Assembly: GCA_020137815.1 (NCBI GenBank)
Contig: CM035360.1
Location: 3,292,578 to 3,356,577 of the forward strand
DNA from: Hormiphora californensis
Lineage: Eukaryota > Ctenophora > Tentaculata > Cydippida > Pleurobrachiidae
Direction of reading: 5' to 3'
DNA length: 64,000 nt
Part shown: one piece after another, positions 53,128 through 63,587 of the stretch
Numbering within the stretch: the first letter of the stretch is position 1
How the letters are laid out: the number at the start of each line of letters is the position of its first letter
Notes under the pieces: model-generated
The model's input: only the letters and a program-made list of their open reading frames with translations
Databases searched by the model: none
Told to the model about the DNA's origin: nothing
Made by a program: the position numbers and the translations under genes

Positions 53128-55894
53128 ATGAGTACAACTACAATAACAGTCAGTGAAACAAGCTACCTCAAAGAGGGACTGGAGGCTCTGGGATGCCCCT
53201 ACATCTCTGCTCTTGATGGGGAATCTGTTAAAGACCTTCTATTCAGGTACTTTACCCAATCTAACCCTCTTATTGTGTGTGCTGCCACTCTTTCAAATCA
53301 CCAGGGATAGTCTGTCTACAATAACAGTCAGTGAAACAAGCTATCTAAAGGAGGGACTGGAGGCTACTCCAGGAACCGACCGAATCAGGAAATACTGGTC
53401 CCTGATTGGCTGATAACCAGTCACGTGACCTAAATAACGTGTTCTGATTGGTTGTTTACTCCCATTCCCCCACTTTACAGGCCAGGTGAGGCGAGGACAA
53501 GAAATTTAACATGGTTGGTCAGCCAGATATCACCTCACATTGACAGGGAACTCAACACCACTGCTGTTAATGCTGCTACTGTGAAGGATAGTAAAATGCA
53601 GCGGTGAGTGTGATATATTGGCCCCTGACCCTATTCGGCATTCGCATTTCTTCAAATAAGAGCTGTCAGGCCAATGCTCTGACCACAGTTCTCGTGTGCT
53701 CCGCGTGCAGAACTCATTTGAGAGAAATGAGAATAGGGTCAGGCCAATGCTCTGACAGAATAAGAGCATGCGCTGTCAGAGCATTGGCCTGACCCTATTC
53801 TCATTTCTCGGAGCGCACGAGAACTGTGGTCAGTATTGTATTGGCCTGACAGAGCAATGAGCATGCGAGAACCATGCGGTCAGAGCAGCGGTGAGTATTG
53901 GCCCCTGAGTCCTGGCACTGCTCTCCTTGTGTCTGTCAGGTCAATGCTCTGACAGAGGTACTGTAAGGATAGATTATACGTCATCCTATTTGTATTATGA
54001 TTTCAGTCTATTGATTAATTTCGATCTAATTTCAGTTTACTAAAGGTATGTTCCACAGTGGGGTTGTGCGGGAAGAATGACTACGAATTGGTTCAGGGAA
54101 CATCATCCGTTAAATCTCAAAGCAAACTTTACCATCTTCTGATTGATATGCTGGTATGTGTTGGAACAAATGAGAAACATTTAATATTTAATTGCACTTT
54201 ACTTGCACCTTACTTGCATTTTATAGTATAGGATATGATGAAGGGGTGATCCATGCCGTTTATAAACATAAAATTGCGAGGGAGAGGGATCCCGGACTAG
54301 ACATTCTGTACCATTACCCCATCTTGATTGATGTTTTACCAACTCTCCCCCTCTAGACAGTCCGAAATGAGAAAGCCCGAGATGTGGAGTTAACAGCGGA
54401 CCAAAACACTACAAACCTCTGCAATAATACCTCTCGGCACTGCTACAACCTGGTGGACTCTCTGACGTCATCAGTAGCCTACCAGGACTTATTTTCAACC
54501 AAGATAAACCTCTTTCCACCGAGTCTTGTGTGCTTTAACCAGGATACAGTGGGAGGGAAGAAAAGTTTGCCTGCACTGGGTAAACTAAAGGTGCGTTAGT
54601 TTTGACATTGCATTAATTAATCAATTAATTCGGTTCGTTAATTTACTCATTTCAGTCCAGGGAAACTCATAAATGTCCCCTTTATGCCCCCCAATACCTA
54701 GATCCCAGAGACATAAAGATCTCTAAAAACGCTCACCATACTCTGGCAAGCTCCATTTTGACAGCTCCCAAACCTCTACAGGAGCGATCAGAGAAACTGT
54801 TAGCAGATCTAGACGAACTGAACGAGAAACTATCAGTCCTGGTATCGAGCCAAGCCCATTATGAAGAACTGGAACCGGAGAGAGTTGATGCTCACAGGCG
54901 GACCCTCCGGAATACAATGGGTACCCTGACTCAGATAATTGGGACATTTGGAACGTGTTACACGGAGGATTTCAAACAGTGGAATGATCGACCCCAAATA
55001 CGGCTAAATGATATTGGTGAGTGAACCAAACGGCAAACCCTGTACCGGTTTTATGTAAAGCAGCTTAGCTGCCACATACAAGTGGTGATTTCTGGTAGCA
55101 CTCTAGGTTTCTAGCACTCCCCCCACTAATAGACTGTCCCTAACACCCCCTCCCCTCTACTACAGGACCGCTCTCCCCCTAACCCCCTCCCCCTACTACC
55201 GCTCTCCCCATATCCCCGTCCTCCTACTACAGGACCGCTCTCCCCCTAACCCCCTCTCCCTCTATTAGACTCTCCCCCTAACCCCCTCTCCCTCTATTAG
55301 ACTCTCCCCCTAACCCCCTCTCCCTCTATTAGACTCTCCCCTTAACCCCCTCTCCCTCTATTAGACTCTCCCCCTAACCCCCTCTCCCTCTATTAGACTC
55401 TCCCCCTAACCCCCTCTCCCTCTATTAGACTCTCCCCCTAACCCCTCTTCCTATATTAGACTCCCCTAACCCCCTCCCCCTACTACAGGACCGCTCTCCC
55501 CCTAACCCCCTCTCCCTCTATTAGACTCTCCCCCTACCCCCTCTCCTCTACCACAGGACCGCTCTCCCCTAACCCCACCTCTACTGCTAGACTCCCCTAA
55601 CCCCCTCCCCTCTACCACAGGACCGCTCTCCCCCTAACCCCCTCTCCCTCTATAAGACTCTCCCCCTAATACTCCCTCCCCTCTACCACAGGACCACTCT
55701 CCAAACAGCTCGATCACCAGCTCACCAAGGTACTGGATCTGCTAGACAAGGTACAGGGGTTCAACACTAACGTGGAATTCATCCAGAGTTTGGAGGTGAA
55801 CAAGGACCTGGCACCCGTGTTGACACAGAGTGAGGTGTGGGGGCTGAGTGAGAGGGTAAAGACATTGCGGGAGCAACTTGAAGTTACGTGTTGA
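53128..55894 (+). CDS. HAUS7: HAUS augmin-like complex subunit 7
   Basis: Six exons: 53128-53246, 53481-53603, 54036-54153, 54357-54590, 54656-55016, 55692-55894. They total 1158 nt, giving 385 residues with all phases closing (the human protein is about 370). The N-terminus LKEGLEALGCPYISALDGES, VKDLLFRPGEARTRNLTWLV parallels the HAUS7 pattern L..LNCPFLEGLY...ELLCSPSEYRLEILEWM. Next come LLKVCSTVGLCGKNDYELVQ and KLYHLLIDML, then a coiled-coil region (ERSEKLLADLDELNEKLSVL) and a C-terminal coil (VWGLSERVKTLREQLEV). Augmin binds spindle microtubules and recruits the gamma-tubulin ring complex for branching nucleation. Assignment rests mainly on the N-terminal block and total length. Confidence 0.8.
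53316..53460. repeat. Exon-1 copy and truncated MITE in HAUS7 intron 1
   Basis: 53316-53365 is a near copy of 53138-53187 from exon 1 (CTACAATAACAGTCAGTGAA...GGAGGCT), then 53370-53460 is a 3'-truncated CAGGAACCGACCGA MITE that ends before the exon 2 acceptor. Confidence 0.9.
53663..53758. mobile_element. CTGTCAG element, 96 bp, 8-bp duplication
   Basis: CTGTCAGGCCAATGCTCTGA to GGCCAATGCTCTGACAG, flanked by AATAAGAG at 53655-53662 and 53759-53766. Lies in HAUS7 intron 2. Same core as 26983-27043. Confidence 0.9.
53773..53859. mobile_element. Probable second CTGTCAG element, ~87 bp
   Basis: CTGTCAGAGCATTGGCCTGA begins an inverted relative of the previous element; AGCATGCG lies on both sides (53765-53772, 53860-53867). 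Its right end is rearranged (GGCCTGACAGAGCAATG), so the boundary is less sure. A 23-bp core CTGTCAGGTCAATGCTCTG...ACAG also lies near 53934. Confidence 0.6.
55090..55690. repeat. C-rich intronic minisatellite with repeated splice-acceptor copies
   Basis: Units of CCCCTAACCCCCTCTCCCTC then TATTAGACTCT fill HAUS7 intron 5. At five points (about 55158, 55225, 55480, 55550, 55612) the units contain CTACYACAGGACCGCTCTCC, a near copy of the true exon 6 junction at 55683-55703. Confidence 0.9.
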
Positions 55895-55912
55895 GGGAAT
55901 TGAGGTGGAAAC

Positions 55913-56021
55913 CAGGAACCGACCGAATCAGGAAATACTGGTCACTGATTGGCTGATAACCAATCACGTGACCTAAATAACGAGTTCTGATTGGTTGTTT
56001 ACTTGTTTCGGTCGGTTCCTG
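55913..56021. mobile_element. 109-bp CAGGAACCGACCGA MITE, copy 2
   Basis: CAGGAACCGACCGAATCAGG to CGGTCGGTTCCTG, flanked by perfect GTGGAAAC at 55905-55912 and 56022-56029. Inserted 19 bp after the HAUS7 stop. Confidence 0.92.
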
Positions 56022-56029
56022 GTGGAAAC

Positions 56030-56362
56030 TGTTTCTCGGAGCATTTCCTGAAGACTTGTCAAATGAGACTTTGGCTGGGTAATTGTGAGCTGTTGGGCAT
56101 CTTTTGAAGGGTGAAGTTCTAATATAATTAGCTTGTAAGGAGATAATTGTAATACGGTGCTAGTTAGGGAATCTGATCCAGTAAATTACTCAATTTTCAT
56201 TGACAGCAATACAGCAGCGGAACAATTAATTGCAATAATCAGCTCGAATTAGTAATTAGGAACATGGATCCCAAAGCTAAAACATTACTACCTAAAGTTC
56301 TTATCCAGTAGTATATCCGGGTGCTTTTTGTAAGTTGGCCCATTATAATTCAAATCCCTCTT
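56030..56362. other. Intergenic spacer between convergent genes
   Basis: Non-coding DNA between the HAUS7 stop and the stop codon of the minus-strand gene; nothing distinctive seen. Confidence 0.6.
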
Positions 56363-57626
56363 TCAGCCCTTCTTTTTAAGAAAGTCTCTCAAAAGTTCGC
56401 TACACTGTCTCTCCAGGAGACCCAGTTCCTTTCCCTTTTCCCTGATGGTACATTTCCATGTCTCCCGATACTCCTCGTAGTTAGATGCCATCTCAGTTAT
56501 GTCATCCTGCATCTTCCTCTGGTGTACCAGTAGTCTATCTACCTGGGGGTAGGTGGGGTTAGGGGTTGTACTAGCAGTCTATCTACCTGGGGGTAGGTGG
56601 GGTTAACTAGGGGGTTAGGGGTTGTACCAGCAGTCGATCTACCTGGGGGTAGGTGGGGTTAACTAGGGGGTTAGAGGTTGTGCTAGCAGTCGATCCATCT
56701 GAACGGGGTGGTGGGGTTAACTAGGCCGGGGGTTAGGGGTTGTACTAGCAGTCGATCTACCTGGGGGTAGGTGGGGTTAACTAGGGGGTTAGGGGTTGCA
56801 CCAGCAATCGATCTACCTGGGTGTAGGTGGGGTTAACTAGGGGGTTAGGGGTTGTACTAGCAGTCTATCTACCTGGGGGTAGGTGGGGTTAACTAGGGGG
56901 TTAGGGGTTGTACCAGCAGTCGATCCATCTGAACGGTTAGGGTGGTGGGTTAGGGGTTGTAGAGCTGTAGTCTGTAGAACTGCCTTTGGTCAAAGGGCCA
57001 GACAGGAACAGAAGTGGGGATGGGGTAAATGGTATATTGTATCAGCAAGGCGGGTAAAAGGCCGGAGTTAGGAGTTAGGTTAGAATTGAGATCGTGACAA
57101 ACCTGCGACTTCCCTGACCCAATAATTACCTGATGATGAAGTGTCTTCATTCTACCAGCTGTGACTGCCACTCTGCTATCTGGCACTGTCCCCTCACTAA
57201 ATATTTCCCCAATATATCTGAAAGGGTGTATGGGTATAACACATGGTGCATGGGTATAACACATGTCACATACAGTCGGACCCCGATATATACCGGGCAA
57301 AATCCGTACAAAAATAATACATTTTGGGCATTAAACTCAGAAGAAATCAATTTGATAACTTTCTTGGAAATCGCGTGAGACTGTACAGCTGCAGCTATAG
57401 GGTATATGCAATACTAAAATGTAATTGAGCTACTCATTGTGAGCAATAAGGAAATGCGTGATGACTCACGCGTGATTACTCACGCGTGATTCTGCCGGTA
57501 TCGATTGTAACACCTCACATGTTCCTCTCCTGCTCCTGCCCCTCCTCCTCCTCCGCTCTCTGCAGTAGTCCCCTTTGTATTGTTGTGGGGCTCTGATGAG
57601 GCCTTTTGTTTCTTTGTAGTTGGCAT
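56363..57626 (-). CDS. Small coiled-coil protein, three exons, family unknown
   Basis: Minus-strand exons 57626-57514, 57217-57130 and 56542-56363 join in phase to 126 residues plus stop. The N-terminus MPTTKKQKASSEPHNNTKGT is basic and low-complexity, followed by a Gly-rich run. The middle reads EEHVRYIGEIFSEGTVPDSR. The C-terminal half is helical and likely coiled coil: MKTLHHQVDRLLVHQRKMQD, DITEMASNYEEYRETWKCTI, REKGKELGLLERQCSELLRD, ending FLKKKG. The donors and acceptors are canonical. I do not recognise the family. The layout (basic start, short coiled coil) recalls small ciliary or centrosomal proteins such as DRC12, but the match is too weak to name. Confidence 0.7.
56555..56945. repeat. 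~58-bp intronic tandem copying the exon 3 acceptor
   Basis: About seven units contain GTTGTACYAGCAGTCGATCT then ACCTGGGGGTAGGTGGGG and TTAACTAGGGGGTTAGG. On the minus strand each unit reads as the polypyrimidine tract, CAG and the first ~20 nt of exon 3 (GTAGATAGACTACTGGTAC). Confidence 0.9.
57273..57383. mobile_element. Diverged pogo-like MITE in intron 1
   Basis: CAGTCGGACCCCGATATATA at the left, GAGACTG at the right, TA on both sides. The right inverted repeat is decayed. Confidence 0.5.
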
Positions 57627-57907
57627 GATATTATATCTCCTGATGTAGCTGATAATAACGCGTGGGTGAGCCAATCAATACGTGACACAAAGCAACAATA
57701 AGTTAAATCAAAACTATCAACGCTATTGTACAGTAAAACAGTATGTACTGTAAAACAATACTGCCAGCAAAGCCCTCAAGCTAAAATGTGGTAATAGGTG
57801 GAGAGAACTATTTTCTGAAATGGGAAGAAGGGAGAGACGAAACTAAAGGGGTGATGTGGGGGATAGAGAAAGTAGCGAGTGGGGAGAGAAAGTTGTGAGG
57901 CGGAGGG

Positions 57908-57969
<62 letters not shown>

Positions 57970-59655
57970 TTGAAGAGGCATCTGGGGAACATATATACAT
58001 GTAAGGTGCACTGAAAGGTGCTCAAGTCCAAATATGGGTGCCCTTTTAGCGTGTAAGCTGCTAGCGGGAGAAGGGGAGAGAGATAGATAGGAATAGAGAG
58101 AAAGTGAGCGAGAGAGAAATATTATACAGAGACTGAGAGGCGAGAGCAAGGGAGAGAGAGAAAATATGGTTTAAAAGAGCGACTCAAATTGTATGATATT
58201 GACAGAGGGGAACAGATTATATACCAGTATTCAGTAATTTAGACGTTAATAGAATGTCCTCAACTAGAAAAGTGTTCCTAAAGGCGGAGCCTGTGCCCTG
58301 GCGTCACCGGACCCCGTTTTGATTCTCAACAGTATGCTCAGATCGGGTCAATCCCGGTCGTTGAATGTTGATGAGGTGTTCAGGGGTTGCCACTAATTCA
58401 AGGGTAGTACAGGGTAGTAAGGGCTAATTTCCGGGTTATAACGTATTTCAACATGAGATAATATTACAAAAATCGCCAAACTTTTGCGATATTTTTCGCC
58501 AAATTTTAGCGAATTGGGCCCCAAAAAGTGTACTCAACTAGAAGACCTATCGATTGATACCTGATCTTCTCTGACCTCTCAGTCCTTATTCCCTTCTCTC
58601 AGGACTCAGTTCCCCGTCTCTCTTATGAGAAGTTCCCCGTCTATCCCTCTCAGTCTCAAACCATGATAGTTGCACCAACTAATTATTCCTATTTCGTATT
58701 TTTGGTGGCCCGCCAAGACGTTACCACTTGAAGTTTTCCGACTTGTCAAGCACCGTATCTACACGCATCATTTGTTACCCCTCTAGCTCAAGTGATACTA
58801 ATATTAACATAAGAATACAGTGACTGCGTGTTTCGAGGGGAATTGTTTATGAATATTTTGACGAGAAGTGTCAATATTTTAAAAATGAATTCTGTTATGA
58901 TATTTTCCTGAATTATGAGTTTGCTAAAATATGTGTTTTATATCAATATCAATATGGACAACAGATAGATTTACAGAATATTTTGTCGGCTCCTAAACGT
59001 CCTGGGTGCTGTTCGATCCAGAAGCGTGCAGGCCACTGCAGCCACGACCGGTTTACGGTGAAGCGGAGGGCTGCCAGCCGAAAGCGGGAGAATTTGCTGA
59101 AAAGTGCGCGCGTATCGGCTGGAGGCCCGCGCGACCAAGGTTAGTGGCGTGGTACGGCCGCATACATACATGTGTCTCAAATAGTGTGACAGTGGCAAAT
59201 ATTCAAGAAGGGAGGAACTGCAGGAATGATGTTTACAAGTTTCAGTTTTTACAATTTACTTCTCTCACCGAACTTGCTTATTATAGTTAGAACCAACTCA
59301 GGTAGAAACCATAAACAGGCTAATATGTGCCATATCATATGGGGTATCTCAATATCGTGCTCTCCTTTGGAGCTGTCTGGCGCCGCGACCCATCTGAGCG
59401 CACTTGAGGATCAAATGGGGTATGGCGCCGCCATACAGCTTTGGAGCAAATCATTGAAAACTTGGTGTTTTTTGGGTTTAAATAAGTGTATCTAATTACA
59501 AAACATGGTACAAAGATAAATAAAATTGTTTGTTAAACAATGTCAAAAACTCCAAAATCCCTTTTTCGGAAAATCCCGTCCACACTTGAAGACAGTGCCG
59601 TTTAAACTGTTACAAGAAGAAATAATTTGCATATATCAAAAGTCTTTAATTCTCT
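57627..59655. other. Non-coding region between two minus-strand genes
   Basis: GA-rich microsatellites at about 57900-57970 and 58070-58160. A diverged relative of the CTGTCTGGC element may lie at about 58296-58350. The rest shows no gene. Confidence 0.55.
59373..59438. mobile_element. Ultrashort CTGTCTGGC element, 66 bp, 8-bp duplication
   Basis: CTGTCTGGCGCCGCGACCCA begins the insert, which ends GGCGCCGCCATACAG; flanked by CTTTGGAG at 59365-59372 and 59439-59446. Same family as 14016-14079, in the opposite internal orientation. Confidence 0.88.
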
Positions 59656-62600
59656 TCATTTCACTTTGAGTTGACCACGGTAGAATTCGTTAAAGTCAAT
59701 CCTCAGAGAGAGGAACTTAACCGTGTCATCTTGTTCCTGCAACAATATTTGGATGTAATTGGATGGGTTTGGTATCAACTATATAACACTGATTGGATAT
59801 ATACAATTGTTGTATACAGTTGTTTCAGCCGTTTAAAAGTTAAATAAATATATACATCAATTAATTGTACAAATAAAGCCGCTGTACAAACCTTAGAAAG
59901 GGCAGCAAGTAGATCCTCCAAGGAATTGGCAAATCCGGCCCTAATTGTATTGAAATTCTGGGAAAGACGAGATAGGTTTTCCTTGAATTTCATATCCTCA
60001 GCCCTTCCTGCCTCTTCTGTTGCTGCATTTGTACCCCAGCCACCTAGAGAGAGGGGAGTGAGGAGTTTGATTCGATTGGCCATTGGACACAAGGAAAAAT
60101 AATAATTAACATCAATACTTAACATTGAAATTTGATTTTATCAATAATTAACATTGATTTTATCAATAATTAACATTGATTTTATCAATAATTATCATGG
60201 TCAATTAACACATGCTCACATACCCTGATCAGTGTTTGCCCGAATCCTCAGTTCCCGATCCCGTTTAACAATTTCATGTCTCTTCAACACGTCAGAGGCC
60301 TCGTCGTATACAGCGATGAAGTTGATAGCGTGGGAAAATACAGCATACAACTTAACCATCACCTGGAGTTGTTATAGGTGAGGGTTAATTGGGACCAGAT
60401 TTAGTTATCACATAGACGGGTTACAGTGCTGCTTGTAGTGGGAATACGGTGTCTGAATAATACGGTGTCTGACCATTACGGTTTCTGAAATACATATTAT
60501 ATATTTGAAATACATATATATTTCGGTGTCTACAGGAATCACGTTATGTCAATCTGGCGCTCTGATTGGTCGCGTATTACCGTTTTTCACTGATACCGTG
60601 TTGAACCGATACCGTATTCTCACTACAAGCACCCATGTTAAGCTATTGATTGGTGGTGAGGGGTGGGACCAGATTAGTTTTACCAACTGAATTAGATAAT
60701 ATCACTGATTGGGCTATAGCCGATTTGTAGTCTGTAAAATTAACAATTAATATATTAATTAAACAATTAATTAATATATTAATTAAACAATTAATTAATA
60801 TATTAATTAAACAATTAATTAATATATTAATTAAACAATTAATTAATATATTAATTAAACAATTACCATTCTGTGATCCTCATCCAGCATCAACCTCTCA
60901 CTGACAGTGCTAACAAACTTCTTGTGAGCATCAATAATGTTATCAAGATTCTCTGCGCTGTCCACTGATCCCTCCAGCTCCTTCCAGCTGCATTCCAGCA
61001 CCTCAAAGTTAATGTAGTATTGGACCTGGATGGGGGGTAACTTGTTAAACCAAGTACATATAACAGGAACAGACCGAATCAGGAAGTACTGGTCCCTGAT
61101 TGGCTGATAACCAGTCACGTGACCTAAGTAACGAGTTCTGATTGGTTGTTTATTTGTGTCGGTCGGTTCCTAGTACATAAAGAATGAAAGATACACTTGT
61201 TTGGCAAACCGTCATCTATTTGAAACCTAGCGTATAAAGATTTGCATTCATTCGGAAGCGTGAATGGAACATGGTGACATATCCCTGACATATAATAAGT
61301 TAGAATTCATCCTACCTGAGATACGAAATGTTGCATTTCTGTGTTAATCATGTTGACCAGATGTCTGAAGGGTTGAATATCACGTGTCAAACTGGATAGA
61401 ACTCTCTTCCAAGTGGTGGTAGTCTCCCAAACCCTCTTTAGTCCATGTTCTATACGCTTCGTCTTCCATAACATCCTGAAAGCAGGGGGGGGTCAGACTC
61501 TCAGGTCTGGTAGACTAGAAAGTAGAAATAGAACATGTTTTATGTTGATGATACTTGAAATGTAATGACTAACAATTTCAGTAGCTTTGTTCATTTTCAG
61601 TAAATTCCCCTCCCCCATCTCCCTCTCCCTCCCTCTCCCTCATTCACCTGAAAATACAGAGGTACGTCTCCCTGCTATCATTATTAACAATAACGGTGAG
61701 AGGAGTCCCGGTCAAGTTGTAGTCCAATGTAAAGGTATCCCAGCCAGTATCCCCGGTACTTTCCTCCAATTTCAACACGTTCACCCTGTTCATCACTTCG
61801 TGGTGGTGGTACTGGGCGTTTGTTGCTCGCTGGGCTGTCTACAGGGGGAGGGGGGCATGTTAGAACATACCGTGTGGGGCAATAAAAATGCCCCCCCCCC
61901 CCCCCCCAAGTCTACCATAGTTCCAGATATCGTGAAGCGCTACAATTTGGTACAGTAACTCTATGAGACAAATAAATAACTTGACCAAAATTTCAGACCT
62001 CTAGCTCAAAATTCATTTTTTTGATCGGAATGAACATTGTAATTCATTCCAGGAAAAAATATTTTCCGGTTCAAAATTTAACCAATTATGTTTGGCTATC
62101 GATTAGCTTTCCAATGTGACCAAGATCAGCTAAATTGGACAACCACAAGAGACACAGTGTCATGTTTCTTAAAGTTAGTCAAGTCATGTGATCTTCACTG
62201 AATCGTTGATCGTGTTCAGTATTACGAATTGGTCTAAGTGGTAGAGAATCACGTATCACATCTGCTAATGAGGGATGACGATGCTGATTGGTCATGAGAT
62301 CTGTAGCTCTTTGATAAATGTCCTCTTTCCTCGAATCACATCACCCTGTATTGGTACACATACCTAATTAGCGGCCATGATACGAGATTCCTTTGCCCAT
62401 TGGCCGATTAGCAATCCCGGAAACTCAACGATTCGGTGAAGATCACATGACCTGACTAACTTAAAGCAACATGACACTGTGTCTCTTGTGTTTGTCCAAT
62501 TTAGCTGATCTTGGTCCCATTGGAAAGCAAATCGATAGCCAAACATAATTAATTAAATTTTGGACCGGAAAATATTTTTCCTGGAATGAATGACAATGTT

Positions 62601-63587
62601 CATTCCGATCAAAAAATGAATTTTGAGCTAGAGGTCTGAAATTTTGGCGAAGTTATTTATTTGTCTCATAGAGTTACTGTACCAAATTTTAGCGCTCCAC
62701 GATATCTGGAACTATGGTAGACTTGGGGGGGGGGGGCATTTTTATTGCCCCACACGGTAGTTAGTACACACTACACATGTCACATAGTTAGTACATAGTT
62801 AGTACACAGTGGTGGTACTGGGCTGTCTGCAGGGGGCGGGGAGCATGTTAGTACAGCCACTGTGTATAATTGGAATCTAACTGGGACATGAAACAAAAAA
62901 AAGTTGAACAACCAAGTTCTCAAGTCCAAAGAAATCCAAATACAAACCTCTAATTTAGACTGCAGCATTGAACTCTGAATATCAAACGACATGGCTGATA
63001 AGTCTTTACAGATGAGATCCATTAGATGTTGAATGAAGTCTCCCTGACCTGGGTGATACAATGTAATAAAGATTTGGCCCAGCGATAATGGGTTGTAATA
63101 AAGATTTGGCCCAGCGATAATTATGGGTTGTAATAATTGAGCAGCACAATATTGGGCACAAAACCTAAAATAGAAAATAAAGCATGGATATTCTCTCTGT
63201 AAAATAATTGAACGAACCTAGTAGAAGGTAGTCCCTGATAGCAGAGAGATGCTCACACAACAGGAACTGCTTCTTCAGCAGTCTAATCAGATGTGCAGAT
63301 GTTATCTTATACACCTGTGAATGACAAAGATTTTGGGGAATATATTGGCATTACAACCAAGAAAGGATCAAGGTGAGTACCTATAATTTGCATTGTTGAC
63401 CATCTATCTCCTCGCCTCTCTACAAATGTAAAGAAGAATTAGAACAAAATTACCTCTGATATGTGAGAATTGAGATCGGGTCCTATGATGTCGTTTAGGC
63501 CCTCACTGTTGGTTGCCACCGTAGAAAATGGAAAGTTGATAACCTCGTGATCGTGACAGACTACTCGGATGAAGTTTATCGTCTTAC
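59656..63587 (-). CDS. TUBGCP3: Gamma-tubulin complex component 3 (3' part)
   Basis: Nine minus-strand exons in phase: 63587-63454, 63314-63218, 63048-62948, 61838-61648, 61475-61316, 61025-60867, 60362-60224, 60043-59892, 59736-59656. They encode the last ~404 residues: GKTINFIRVVCHD, LLLGQGDFIQHLMDL, TGDTGWDTFTLDYNLTG, VQYYINFEVLECSWKELEGS, DNIIDAHKKFVSTVSERLML, and the end VKFLSLRIDFNEFYRGQLK. GKSINFLRQVCHD, LLLGQGDFI and QYYITFEVLECSWDELW are hallmarks of GCP3 rather than GCP2, 4, 5 or 6. GCP3 pairs with GCP2 to hold gamma-tubulin in the ring complex that nucleates microtubules; this C-terminal half binds gamma-tubulin. The upstream exons lie beyond the window or in 63588-64000, where I could not find them. 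Confidence 0.93.
60411..60632. mobile_element. MITE, GCTGCTTG/CTACAAGC family, copy 2
   Basis: CAGTGCTGCTTGTAGTGGGA pairs with TCTCACTACAAGCACC. Lies in a TUBGCP3 intron. Confidence 0.65.
60738..60866. repeat. AT-rich 24-25 bp tandem
   Basis: Five units of AACAATTAATTAATATATTA followed by ATTAA, ending at the splice donor of the 61025-60867 exon. Confidence 0.92.
61068..61172. mobile_element. CAGGAACCGACCGA MITE, copy 3
   Basis: CAGGAACAGACCGAATCAGG to GTCGGTCGGTTCCTA. GTACATA lies near both ends, offset by two bases, so the duplication is imperfect. Lies in a TUBGCP3 intron. Confidence 0.8.
61876..62757. mobile_element. Foldback in TUBGCP3 intron with poly-C/poly-G subterminal runs
   Basis: ACCGTGTGGGGCAATAAAAA then a C-run is mirrored by a G-run and TTTTTATTGCCCCACACGGT at 62757. 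The ~430-bp arms include AGACCTCTAGCTCAAAATTC and its complement. It sits between two copies of the TUBGCP3 exon acceptor (61801-61862 and 62809-62851). Confidence 0.88.
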
